Shown piece after piece: positions 41,536 to 49,960 of a stretch of 64,000 nt of DNA. Made by a program: the position numbers and the translations under genes. The notes under the pieces are model-generated. The model did no database searches and was not told where the DNA came from. It was given only the letters and a program-made list of their open reading frames with translations. The stretch is from Bacillus sp. OV166 (GTDB lineage Bacteria; Bacillota; Bacilli; Bacillales; Cytobacillaceae): contig NZ_FXWM01000001.1 in assembly GCF_900177675.1 (NCBI RefSeq), positions 4,535,001-4,599,000 on the forward strand, given 5' to 3'. The first letter of the stretch is position 1, and the number at the start of each line of letters is the position of its first letter.

Positions 41536-42150
41536 CTAACGAATAAGTTCAATAAAATGGGAGAGAATCTTAGCGGTTAATCCCCAAATTACTTTTCCTT
41601 GATACCGGTAGAAATATTCATCGACCCCTCGAGTCCGCCAATTATAATTCTCCCCGCCGACAATTAGGTCAAAGGGAAAATTCTCTTCAGGTTCTGGCCT
41701 AAATTCAATATGATATATCTCTGGCTCATTATTTATAAAAAAAGATAGCGGTACTGTAAAAATCTCCCCGACTTCTGATGGATTTGGAACGATCCTATTC
41801 GGATGTTTAATGTATCCAACAAAAGGATAGATAATCATTCCAAATGGTGAAATCATATAATCTAGTGGGTTAATGTCTGCTATTTGCTCTTTGTTAATTC
41901 CTAATTCCTCAACCGTTTCTCGGATAGCTGCATCTTTTTCATCTATATCCTGTGCGTCAATTCTCCCCCCTGGAAAACATATTTCTCCAGGCTGCCTCCT
42001 TAGTTCTAGGGAACGAACCTCTAACAACACGTGAATTTCATCCTCTTTTTCAATGAGTGGTACCATGACAGCATATTTTGAAAATTTCTCACTTCCAAGA
42101 ATTTTAGGAATATGGCTTTTTAATTTAGTTACTATTGATTCCAGTTCCAT
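41536..42150 (-). CDS. CoA pyrophosphatase (Nudix, NudL/YeaB type)
   Basis: The protein has 204 aa. The family-specific motif LLEVRSLELRRQPGEICFPGG directly precedes the Nudix helix IRETVEELGI with its catalytic REx2EE. This combination marks CoA and acyl-CoA diphosphatases of the NudL/PCD1 group. The expected products are 4'-phosphopantetheine and 3',5'-ADP. ATG 42150 follows AGAGGTGAAATC. Single gene. Confidence 0.85.
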   Translation of the reverse strand: MELESIVTKLKSHIPKILGSEKFSKYAVMVPLIEKEDEIHVLLEVRSLELRRQPGEICFPGGRIDAQDIDEKDAAIRETVEELGINKEQIADINPLDYMISPFGMIIYPFVGYIKHPNRIVPNPSEVGEIFTVPLSFFINNEPEIYHIEFRPEPEENFPFDLIVGGENYNWRTRGVDEYFYRYQGKVIWGLTAKILSHFIELIR

Positions 42151-42220
42151 GATTTCACCTCTATTCATTTACAATTTTTTCTTATTACTACCATACCACT
42201 TTTTACCTTAGATTGAAAAA

Positions 42221-42249
42221 ACAATCCAACTAGTATTACGTTGGATTGT
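42221..42249. terminator. Terminator after hmgA
   Basis: ACAATCCAAC and GTTGGATTGT form a 10-bp stem between hmgA and the Nudix gene's upstream region. Confidence 0.75.
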
Positions 42250-42268
42250 TCTGGAAAAACCATTAATC

Positions 42269-43426
42269 CTACTTTTCATACCAAGAATACATATAGTTGG
42301 CATCTTCTATTTTTTGTGCGGTTTTTACAATTTTTAGAGGATGAAAGGTGTCGATCATAACGGCCAGTTCAAGCGTTTCCTTTTTTCCAATACTCGCTTC
42401 CGTTTTTCCAGGATGAGGTCCATGTGGGATCCCGCCTGGATGAAGCGTGATGGAACCCTCCTGTACTCCTTTACGACTCATAAAATTTCCTTCCACATAA
42501 TAAAGAAGTTCATCACTGTTAACGTTACTATGATAATAGGGAGCAGGAATCGATTCTGGATGATAATCATATAGCCTCGGGACAAATGAGCAAACGACAA
42601 AATTATTACCTTCAAAGGTTTGATGGACGGGTGGCGGCTGATGGACTCTTCCTGTGATTGGTTCAAAATCCTCGATGTTAAAGGCCCATGGATATAAATA
42701 TCCATCCCAACCCACAACATCAAGTGGATGATGTCCTATAATATGCGAGGATATCTTCCCTCTTGATTTCGTTAAAACTTCAAATTCACCCTTTTCATCA
42801 AATGTCGTCAATTCTTCCGGTCCACGAAGGTCTCTTTCACAAAATGGGCTATGCTCTAAAAGTTGACCATATTCATTTCGATATCGTCTTGGTGTTGTTA
42901 TTTGGCTGAAGGATTCAACAAACAACATTTTCGTTTCTTCATTTTCGTTCGGGATCACACGGTAAATGGAACCAATCGGAATAATAAGATAATCACCTGG
43001 ACTGTAAGAAAGGTTCCCAAACATTGTTTCTAGTTTTCCTGAGCCATAGTGGATAAAAAGCATTTCATCGCCATCACCATTCCGATAAAAACTTGGCATC
43101 GCCATCGTCACATTGGCCGTTCCAATTAATAAATCTTGATTCCCCAAAATATATTCCCGTGCATTTAAAGCGTCCCCTTTATTTGCTACTTTACTTGTAA
43201 AAAAGTGGCGGTGTTTGAGCGGCTGCTGGTCTTCATATTCGGGTAAGTAGTTGCCGACCATTTCTGCCTTCACCACTTCTGTAGGCATATATTGATGATA
43301 CAAAATAGATTGGGTTCCAGAGAATCCACGAGTCCCCATTACCTGCTCTCTGTAAAGACTCCCATCTTCCTTTTTAAACATCGTATGCCGTTTGTGAGGA
43401 ATCTTACCCATTTGACGGTAATACAT
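42269..43426 (-). CDS. hmgA: Homogentisate 1,2-dioxygenase
   Basis: The protein has 385 aa in a cupin fold. GDEMLFIHYGSGKLETMFGNL and YSPGDYLIIPIGSIYRVIP are in the N-terminal barrel; the C-terminal barrel carries iron-site sequence SNVNSDELLYYVEGNFMSR and LHPGGIPHGPHPG. It opens the homogentisate ring to maleylacetoacetate. This is the shorter bacterial form found in bacilli. RBS AGAGGTGAGAAG begins inside the end of the preceding hydrolase gene, with four bases between the genes, so they are co-transcribed. Confidence 0.88.
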   Translation of the reverse strand: MYYRQMGKIPHKRHTMFKKEDGSLYREQVMGTRGFSGTQSILYHQYMPTEVVKAEMVGNYLPEYEDQQPLKHRHFFTSKVANKGDALNAREYILGNQDLLIGTANVTMAMPSFYRNGDGDEMLFIHYGSGKLETMFGNLSYSPGDYLIIPIGSIYRVIPNENEETKMLFVESFSQITTPRRYRNEYGQLLEHSPFCERDLRGPEELTTFDEKGEFEVLTKSRGKISSHIIGHHPLDVVGWDGYLYPWAFNIEDFEPITGRVHQPPPVHQTFEGNNFVVCSFVPRLYDYHPESIPAPYYHSNVNSDELLYYVEGNFMSRKGVQEGSITLHPGGIPHGPHPGKTEASIGKKETLELAVMIDTFHPLKIVKTAQKIEDANYMYSWYEK

Positions 43427-43430
43427 CTTC

Positions 43431-44360
43431 TCACCTCTCTTCAGCGATTATTTCATTCTGTAACACTCCAAGATGATCAATCTCTAATTCGACTTGATCA
43501 TCAGGCATTAACCAGCGATGGACCTTGTCTCCAAGCTCAAGAATACATCCTGTACCAACTGTTCCTGAACCAATCATCTCTCCAGGGTATAAAGTCACGC
43601 CAGCAGAAGCCCTCTCAATCATCTCAGCAAAGGAATAATATAAGTCTTTCATATTCCCCTTGGAAAGAAGAACCCCATTGACACGGGCTTTCATCGAAAG
43701 ATTGAAGCCCTTCCCTAATTTAAATGGTTCTAACTCATCTTTTGTGACAATCCACGGTCCAATCGATGTCGAGAAATCCTTCCCCTTTGCGGGCCCCAGT
43801 CCAACCTTCATTTCCTTCCTTTGTAGGTCTCTTGCGCTCCAATCATTTAAAATACAATAGCCAAAAATATACTTATCTGCCTCATCTGCGGAAATATTTC
43901 TTCCTTCTTTGCCAATAATGCATGCGATCTCCAGTTCATAATCAAGCCAGTTACAATTTACAGGCTTGATTATTTCCTCTCCTGGTCCCTTAATTGCAAG
44001 ATGATTGGAAAAGTAAAAGACAGGGATTTCGTACCATTCTGGAATCATCTCGAGGCCCCTATTCTCCCTCGCTGTTTTCACATGCTGCTCAAATGCATAA
44101 AAATCACGAAAACTCCTCGGAATAGGTAGTGGTGCCTTTAAACAAAGTTGATTCAATGGATAAACGCCTTTTTGTCCCTTTGTAAATGGGGTTAAACTAG
44201 CCACTGTTTCCAGATTGGTGGCACTATTTTCAAGAAAAGCTAATAGATTACTTGGCAGCCCCCCGCCTGATGCCTCATACATATCAATGGCATGGTCTTG
44301 GTCAAGTAACCAGCCTGCTCGGATTGTCCCATCCATTTTTTCAAAAGTAACGAATTTCAC
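43431..44360 (-). CDS. Fumarylacetoacetate hydrolase family protein
   Basis: The protein has 309 aa. The FAH catalytic core includes WLDYELEIACIIGKEGRNIS with metal-binding Glu residues, GYCILNDWSARDLQRKEM and GEMIGSGTVGTGCILELG. In this operon it most likely cleaves fumarylacetoacetate to fumarate and acetoacetate. I place the start at GTG 44360, which follows AAAGGTGAG; a GTG three codons earlier overlaps the flavin reductase stop. No maleylacetoacetate isomerase gene is adjacent. Confidence 0.85.
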   Translation of the reverse strand: MKFVTFEKMDGTIRAGWLLDQDHAIDMYEASGGGLPSNLLAFLENSATNLETVASLTPFTKGQKGVYPLNQLCLKAPLPIPRSFRDFYAFEQHVKTARENRGLEMIPEWYEIPVFYFSNHLAIKGPGEEIIKPVNCNWLDYELEIACIIGKEGRNISADEADKYIFGYCILNDWSARDLQRKEMKVGLGPAKGKDFSTSIGPWIVTKDELEPFKLGKGFNLSMKARVNGVLLSKGNMKDLYYSFAEMIERASAGVTLYPGEMIGSGTVGTGCILELGDKVHRWLMPDDQVELEIDHLGVLQNEIIAEER

Positions 44361-44365
44361 GACAC

Positions 44366-44995
44366 TCACCTTTTCTCCATTTTTCGATCCATTTCAAACA
44401 TTTTAGCTAACGGGTCAGTATAGATGTTCCCAGCCATCCGTCCAATTGGCTTCAACTTGGCACTATCAATTCGCCCTTTATTAAATAGTTCATCATTGAC
44501 ATGGACATGAACCACTTTTCCAATCACAAGGCTCCCTGCCCCAGGCTTATCACCAAAATGTAATACCTGCTCTAGTTCACATTCTAAATGGACGAGAGAT
44601 TCCTTGATACGCGGCACACTCACTTCTATACTTGGTTCTTTGGTTAAACCCACTTCTGCTATTTCGTCGATATCCGGGCTGAATTCAATCGCACAGTCAT
44701 TCATTTGCTCAGCAATACTAAAACTCACAATATTAATGACAAATTGACCTGTGCTTTCTATATTTACAAGAGTATCTTTCTTAGCCCCATCCGTTCCTCT
44801 TCTCATCGGTGAAAAACAGATGAGCATGGGGTCCGCACAAATCGCTGTAAAAAAACTAAATGGTGCTGCATTAGCAGTCCCATTTCCATCTATGGTCGAA
44901 ACAAAGGCAATTGGACGGGGAAGGATGGAACCAACTAATAGTTTATATGCCTCTCTCCATTCCAGTGTTTTTGGCGAGATCTCTATAACATTCAC
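44366..44995 (-). CDS. Flavin reductase domain protein (FMN-binding split barrel)
   Basis: The protein has 209 aa. YKLLVGSILPRPIAFVSTID and NAAPFSFFTAICADPMLICFSP are hallmarks of the flavin_Reduct family (PF01613). In tyrosine-catabolic operons of bacilli this gene recurs, but its role is not established. The start is doubtful: GTG 44995 abuts its RBS AAGGGG; an ATA or ATT start a few codons on is possible. A terminator-like hairpin lies just upstream, separating it from hppD. Confidence 0.82.
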   Translation of the reverse strand: MNVIEISPKTLEWREAYKLLVGSILPRPIAFVSTIDGNGTANAAPFSFFTAICADPMLICFSPMRRGTDGAKKDTLVNIESTGQFVINIVSFSIAEQMNDCAIEFSPDIDEIAEVGLTKEPSIEVSVPRIKESLVHLECELEQVLHFGDKPGAGSLVIGKVVHVHVNDELFNKGRIDSAKLKPIGRMAGNIYTDPLAKMFEMDRKMEKR

Positions 44996-45013
44996 CCCTT
45001 ACAGGTTAACTTT

Positions 45014-45043
45014 TAAAAAAAGGGAGTAATATCTCTCCCTTTT
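45014..45043 (-). terminator. Intra-operon terminator-like hairpin between hppD and flavin reductase
   Basis: On the minus strand AAAAGGGAG AGATATTA CTCCCTTTT is followed by TTTAAAAG. It lies in the 95-bp gap after hppD and would reduce readthrough into the three downstream genes. Confidence 0.65.
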
Positions 45044-45090
45044 CCAACTCCACTCTATACTTTTGCCCCTTTAAACCCTTGCTATTTATA

Positions 45091-46206
45091 TTAGAGATTT
45101 CCTCGTCTTTCCTGCTCCCGTTCAATTGACTCAAATAAAGCTTTAAAGTTTCCTTCACCAAAACCACGTGCCCCTTTTCGTTGAATAATTTCAACAAATA
45201 ATGTCGGACGGTCTACGATTGGTTTTGTAAAAATTTGCAGTAAATACCCCTCATCATCACGGTCTACTAAAATATTTAGTTCGCGAAGCTTTTCAATTTC
45301 TTCATCAATTTTACCGATGCGTTCACCTAAGGATTCATAATATGCTGGTGGAGTATTCAGGAATTCTACCCCGTTCTCCTTTAAAATAGCGACAGTTGAT
45401 ACAATATCTTCTGTTAATATCGCCAAATGCTGGACACCCGGACCATTGTAGAATTCTAGATATTCCTGAATTTGTGATTTGCGTTTTCCGACCGCCGGTT
45501 CATTGATAGGGAATTTAATCCGCCCTCCGTTATGCATGACCTTTGACATTAGAGCTGAGTATTCCGTCGTGATGTCCTTGTCAGAGAAATGTTTCATTTC
45601 CTTAAAGCCCATTACCTTAGCGTAATATTCGACCCACTCCTCCATCCTCTCCACGTTACCCACTACATGATCGATCCCAATTAACCCGGCATCTTTAATC
45701 GGAAGTGGCGCCGAGTATGCGACATATCCGGGTAAAAATGCCCCTTGATAATTTTTCCGTTCAATTAACGTATGGATGGTATCCCCATATGTACCAAGAA
45801 CGGCTTTTTTAATCACACCTGCTTCATCCTTGATTTCAGATGGGGCAGCAATCACAATGGCACCTCTTTTCACTGCCTCTTCAAAAGCTTTCTCGACATT
45901 ATCGACTAACAGGGATATGTCCTTCACACCGTCACCGTGTTTTTTTACAAATTGGGAAACTTCACTGTCTTCGGTATAGGAGCCTGTTAAGACGAGGCGA
46001 ATATTCCGTTGCTTTAAACAGAAGGAAGCGGTTTCACGATTGCCAGTTTCAAGACCTGCGTAAGCTACTGGTTGAAATCCAAAGGCAGTGCAAAAAAAGT
46101 GACATGCCTGCTTGGCATTCCCTGTATAAATTTCAATATAATCAACATCTCGAACGGGGAAAAAATCATCAACCAATTGGTCTGCCCTTACTCTATTTTC
46201 TTTCAT
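45091..46206 (-). CDS. hppD: 4-Hydroxyphenylpyruvate dioxygenase
   Basis: The protein has 371 aa with two glyoxalase/VOC domains. The C-terminal domain has the iron ligands His in GLIGIDHVVGNV, His in GVQHLAILTEDI and Glu in PTLFVEIIQRKG. It converts 4-hydroxyphenylpyruvate, the transamination product of tyrosine, to homogentisate. RBS GGGGGT precedes ATG. It is the first gene of the tyrosine catabolic set; homogentisate then goes to HmgA and the FAH protein. Confidence 0.93.
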   Translation of the reverse strand: MKENRVRADQLVDDFFPVRDVDYIEIYTGNAKQACHFFCTAFGFQPVAYAGLETGNRETASFCLKQRNIRLVLTGSYTEDSEVSQFVKKHGDGVKDISLLVDNVEKAFEEAVKRGAIVIAAPSEIKDEAGVIKKAVLGTYGDTIHTLIERKNYQGAFLPGYVAYSAPLPIKDAGLIGIDHVVGNVERMEEWVEYYAKVMGFKEMKHFSDKDITTEYSALMSKVMHNGGRIKFPINEPAVGKRKSQIQEYLEFYNGPGVQHLAILTEDIVSTVAILKENGVEFLNTPPAYYESLGERIGKIDEEIEKLRELNILVDRDDEGYLLQIFTKPIVDRPTLFVEIIQRKGARGFGEGNFKALFESIEREQERRGNL

Positions 46207-46354
46207 TTAGAAACCCCCATTAGTTTAAAAGTAATAATATTCTGAATTAATTCTAAATGAAAGAATCTTGTCCTTTCAAGGATGGGAAGTAAAGCAATAA
46301 CGCTTTTTTGTACTAAAGTAATTTAGATATCTTTGAATTATTTCCCAAAATACA

Positions 46355-46385
46355 AAAAGAAACTTGCCCAAAACAGGCAGTTTCT
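46355..46385 (-). terminator. Terminator of the COG2984-type ABC operon
   Basis: On the minus strand GAAACTGCC and GGCAAGTTTC pair with a one-base bulge and are followed by TTTTTG, about 70 bases past the ATPase stop codon. Confidence 0.65.
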
Positions 46386-46457
46386 CCTTTAATGATATTG
46401 GAAATACTTTTTATAAAAGCAAATCTAAAATAGACACTCAAAAAAAATTTTTTCCCA

Positions 46458-47252
46458 TTAGGAAAGAATGGCACGATCACTTGACATTTGTACCCCACGT
46501 ATCCTTTTAAACTCCATAAGTAAACCTTCAATTGTTAATTGTTTCTTATTTTCCTCATTGACCTCTAAAATAATTTGGCCCTTATCCATCATGATTAATC
46601 GATTGCCTAAATCAATGGCTTGCTGCATGTTATGAGTAACCATTAATGTGGTCAGTTTATATTTGTCGACAATTTCTCTCGTTAAGTTCGTAATTAATTC
46701 CGCTCTTGATGGGTCAAGTGCTGCCGTATGTTCATCAAGAAGGAGGATGGAAGGCTCTGTGAAGGTAGCCATTAACAGGGATAGTGCTTGACGTTCTCCC
46801 CCGGATAACAAGCCTACCTTTGCACTTAGGCGGTTCTCGAGGCCCAGATGCAGGGATTCCAATACCTCACGAAAATAATCACGTCGCTTTTTTGTAACTC
46901 CTTGTCGAAGTGTTCTCATTTTATTCCGAGAATAAGCCATGGCAAGATTTTCTTCAATCGTCATACTTGGAGCCGTACCGGCCATTGGATCCTGAAAAAC
47001 ACGTCCGATCATTTTTGACCGTTTAAACTCTGACATATTAGTGACATTTTTTTCGCCAATCTGTACTTCCCCTACATCCGGGATTAATACACCTGAAATG
47101 ATATTCATTAAGGTTGATTTCCCCGCCCCGTTACTGCCAATTACCGTTACGAAATCACCAGGCTGAAGGGTTAGGTTCACATGATCAATGGCGATTTTTT
47201 CATCAGGTGTCCCTTCATTAAATATCTTATGAATCTGATTTAATTGTAACAT
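46458..47252 (-). CDS. ABC importer ATPase (COG1101 type)
   Basis: The protein has 264 aa. Walker A is VIGSNGAGKSTLMNII, signature LLSGGERQALSLLMA, Walker B ILLLDEHTAALDP with His in the place of Pro, which is characteristic of this group. Its gene overlaps the permease by 26 bases. The set ATPase-permease-lipoprotein matches the COG1101/COG4120/COG2984 importers; in streptococci a related system (TrpXYZ) is linked to tryptophan. Here the substrate is unknown, though placement beside tyrosine catabolism is suggestive. Confidence 0.88.
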   Translation of the reverse strand: MLQLNQIHKIFNEGTPDEKIAIDHVNLTLQPGDFVTVIGSNGAGKSTLMNIISGVLIPDVGEVQIGEKNVTNMSEFKRSKMIGRVFQDPMAGTAPSMTIEENLAMAYSRNKMRTLRQGVTKKRRDYFREVLESLHLGLENRLSAKVGLLSGGERQALSLLMATFTEPSILLLDEHTAALDPSRAELITNLTREIVDKYKLTTLMVTHNMQQAIDLGNRLIMMDKGQIILEVNEENKKQLTIEGLLMEFKRIRGVQMSSDRAILS

Positions 47253-48258
47253 GATTGTCCCCCTTCACTTGGCCAGAAGTCTGCATGATGTTTGATCTCT
47301 CAGATCTTCTGCGGGCTTTCCGCTTTCTCTCTTTGGAACTTTCAATAATCTTTGGAGTAGTAAGAGCAAGAATAACAATGAGAGCAGTAATCAGCTTCAT
47401 ATCACCAGGATCCAAGAAATCCACTCGTAATGCTAAGGTAACAACAATTCGATAAATAATCGATCCGCCAATAACAGCGAGAGTGGTCCTAGCAATCGTT
47501 TTTGTACCAAATAAGGCTTCACCAATAATAACGGAGGCTAGACCAATCACAATCATCCCAATCCCCATACCCACATCTGCAAATCCACCTTGCTGGGCGA
47601 TCAGAGCACCTGAGAAAGCTACAAGAGCATTTGAAAGACCTAAGCCAAGCACAACAAGGAGGTTGGTATTAGCAGAAAGGCTGCGAATCATCCGTTTATT
47701 ATCTCCCGTAGCCCTGACGGCAAGCCCTATTTCGGTTTTCAAAAACAGATCGGTAAAGAATTTAATCACAAATGTTACGATAATCATAAAAATAAGAATT
47801 CCCCATGTTTCCGGCAAGCTGTCGCCAAGACCCACCATGGAGAGAATGTTATTTAAAAATGAATCAATTCCTGTCTTTTCAAAAAATTCACTAATTTTCG
47901 TAAAAGCTGTATCTGTATTTAATAATGGGATATTTGAGCGTCCCATGATTCGAAGATTTATTGAATAAAGTGCAATCATCATTAAAATTCCGGATAGCAA
48001 GTTATTAATCTTTCCAAATGTATGGAGAAGACCTGTCATACATCCAGCTGCAAAACCGGCGAATAACGCCATGATTGTTGCTAAAAATGGATCGGTTCCA
48101 TTCGCAATCATTACAGCTGAAATTGCTGCCCCCGTCACAAAACTCCCATCCACCGTTAAATCTGGAAAATCCAGAATACGAAAGGAAAGATAGACGCCTA
48201 GTGCCATAATCGCATAGATAATACCTGCTTCAAATGATCCAAATATGGCTGTAAACAT
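47227..48258 (-). CDS. ABC importer permease (COG4120 type)
   Basis: The protein has 343 aa and eight or nine membrane segments, in the BPD_transp_2 (LivH-like) family: YAIMALGVYLSFRILDFPDLTVDGS near the start and VRATGDNKRMIRSLSANTN as the coupling loop. A hydrophilic tail of about 45 aa follows the last segment (KIIESSKERKRKARR). ATG 48258 has AAAGGATG upstream; the ATG three codons before lies in the RBS. Confidence 0.88.
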   Translation of the reverse strand: MFTAIFGSFEAGIIYAIMALGVYLSFRILDFPDLTVDGSFVTGAAISAVMIANGTDPFLATIMALFAGFAAGCMTGLLHTFGKINNLLSGILMMIALYSINLRIMGRSNIPLLNTDTAFTKISEFFEKTGIDSFLNNILSMVGLGDSLPETWGILIFMIIVTFVIKFFTDLFLKTEIGLAVRATGDNKRMIRSLSANTNLLVVLGLGLSNALVAFSGALIAQQGGFADVGMGIGMIVIGLASVIIGEALFGTKTIARTTLAVIGGSIIYRIVVTLALRVDFLDPGDMKLITALIVILALTTPKIIESSKERKRKARRRSERSNIMQTSGQVKGDNHVTIKSDS

Positions 48259-48381
48259 TGAGATCATCCTTTCTTTAAATCATTAAGCCTGCTTCTAAGA
48301 TGCAATAACCTATTTTCAAGCTAATGTTTGGTTCATGGATGGAGCCTTCAAACGAAGGCTCCATTCATGATCAATATTATT

Positions 48382-49380
48382 TTATTTACCTTCGAAAAAC
48401 TCGCCTAAACTTTTCCAAGCTTCATTTACTGTTAAGCCTTGAGCTTCAGCAGCCTTCGTATTAATGACAAGTTTTAAGCTGTTTGGAAGTTCTACTGGAA
48501 TTTCAGATACCTTCTTCTTCCCGCTTAAAATATCAGCAGCCATTAAACCAGATTGATAGCCAAGATCGAAATAGCTGAACCCGCTGGCAGCAACGGCTCC
48601 TTTTTTCATGGAATCAAGTTCACCAACGAAAAGTGGAATTTTTTTGCTGTTTGCAACGGCAATAACCGTATCAAGAGCAGTAACTACGGTATTGTCAGTT
48701 GGAACATAAATCGCATCAACACGGCCAACTAATGATTCAGCTGCCTGCTTCACTTCTGCTGTAGTTGAAACAGATACTTCAACAAGTTTAGCACCCTTCT
48801 CTTCAGCAATTTTCTTAACTTCTTTCACCTGAACCACTGAATTTTGTTCACCAGAGTTATAGATCACACCAATATTTTTTGCTTTCACTTCGTCTGTTAT
48901 AAAGCTAATTGTTTTTTTCGTTGCTTCTGGATGGTTATCGGTTGTACCCGTAATGTTTTTCCCTGGTTTATCAAAAGCCTCTACCAAACCTGCACCTACA
49001 GGATCTGTCACCGATGTAAAGATAATCGGAATATCCTTTGTTGCATTCAATGCTGCCGTTGCACTTGGAGTGGCATTAGCAAAAATTAAATCCACTTTGT
49101 CACCGACAAAATTATTGGCAATTGTTTGAGTGTTGTTCATATCTGCCTGAGCATTTTGTTCATCATAGCTTACCTTAATCCCTTTATCCTTTAAGGCTTT
49201 TTTAAAGCCTTCTGTCGCAGCGTCTAGAGATGGGTGTGGGGCAAACTGGGTAATTCCAACTTTGAACTCCTTATCCGCTCCTTCTTTTTCAGAACCCCCT
49301 GCTTTTTCTTTACTTCCGCAGCCTGCAAGCAACATCATTCCTGCTAAGGCAATCGACAATGCTTTAACTTTTTTCTTCAT
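48382..49380 (-). CDS. ABC substrate-binding lipoprotein (COG2984 type)
   Basis: The protein has 332 aa. A lipoprotein signal ends in the lipobox LLAGC (MKKKVKALSIALAGMMLLAGCGS). The mature part has a type I periplasmic-binding fold: KVGITQFAPHPSLDAATEGFKKAL, DLIFANATPSATAALNATKDIP and GVIYNSGEQNSVVQVKEVKKIA. Members of the family are often annotated as tryptophan or unknown-substrate binding. RBS AAGGGGGA precedes ATG. I see no T-box or riboswitch in the 240 bp upstream. Confidence 0.9.
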   Translation of the reverse strand: MKKKVKALSIALAGMMLLAGCGSKEKAGGSEKEGADKEFKVGITQFAPHPSLDAATEGFKKALKDKGIKVSYDEQNAQADMNNTQTIANNFVGDKVDLIFANATPSATAALNATKDIPIIFTSVTDPVGAGLVEAFDKPGKNITGTTDNHPEATKKTISFITDEVKAKNIGVIYNSGEQNSVVQVKEVKKIAEEKGAKLVEVSVSTTAEVKQAAESLVGRVDAIYVPTDNTVVTALDTVIAVANSKKIPLFVGELDSMKKGAVAASGFSYFDLGYQSGLMAADILSGKKKVSEIPVELPNSLKLVINTKAAEAQGLTVNEAWKSLGEFFEGK

Positions 49381-49564
49381 CTAGCTAAATCCCCCTTAAA
49401 TAATAAAATACTAATTTTCATAAAATTTAATATATTAAAAATTATTCTAGTATTTTTTTGCACGAAAAGCAATAGAAATGCGTAAAATATTTTTTCGCTT
49501 TAAAGCAGCATAAATTAATAGGAATTCTTGACATTATTAAAAAACTTTATTTTCTTTTTAAACA

Positions 49565-49600
49565 ACAAAAAATGCCTTCTTTTAAATGGAAGGCATTCTA
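49565..49600 (-). terminator. Terminator of the 42-aa gene
   Basis: On the minus strand GAATGCCTTC and GAAGGCATT pair around a nine-base loop and are followed by TTTTTTG. Confidence 0.75.
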
Positions 49601-49625
49601 GAAAACTATCTGGATAATATTATTT

Positions 49626-49754
49626 TTACCAATCACGGGTATTTTCAAGTAAGAGGTCAATTTCAACTTTTTTCATTTTATTGTTGCTTTTCTCAGATGT
49701 TAGATTTGACGTTGCTTCTAGTAATTTGTCGATATCAATGATCACGGTTCCCAT
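49626..49754 (-). CDS. Small protein of unknown function (42 aa)
   Basis: ATG at 49754 follows a near-perfect AGGAGG with nine bases spacing, and TAA at 49628-49626 is followed by its own terminator. The protein begins MGTVIIDIDKLLEATSNLTS and ends LLLENTRDW. It has no signal peptide, cysteine or membrane segment. Strong translation signals and a dedicated terminator suggest a real gene. I do not recognise it. Confidence 0.65.
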   Translation of the reverse strand: MGTVIIDIDKLLEATSNLTSEKSNNKMKKVEIDLLLENTRDW

Positions 49755-49926
49755 TTCTAACCTCCTGAATTTAGTAAGTTTTTTGTTTGATAGATAATTC
49801 GACTATTCCACCAAAATAATGGGGGTACTTTCTCAAATCAATCAAAAAAATATGAAAAGTACTATTACTTATTTGTTTATAAATAGTGAAAGTATGATAT
49901 ATTTCACTAATTTTTCGTAAAAAGGT

Positions 49927-49953
49927 AAATCCAGCCAATAATTTGGCTGGATT
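49927..49953. terminator. Terminator of the antiporter gene
   Basis: A perfect 12-bp stem AAATCCAGCCAA / TTGGCTGGATTT with a three-base loop lies just beyond the stop codon at 49961. Confidence 0.8.
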
Positions 49954-49960
49954 TTATTAA

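Noticed and set aside
49381..49560. Possible T-box or riboswitch ahead of the COG2984-type importer
   Set aside because: No GGTGG/ACCGCG element, specifier stem or terminator found in this direction.
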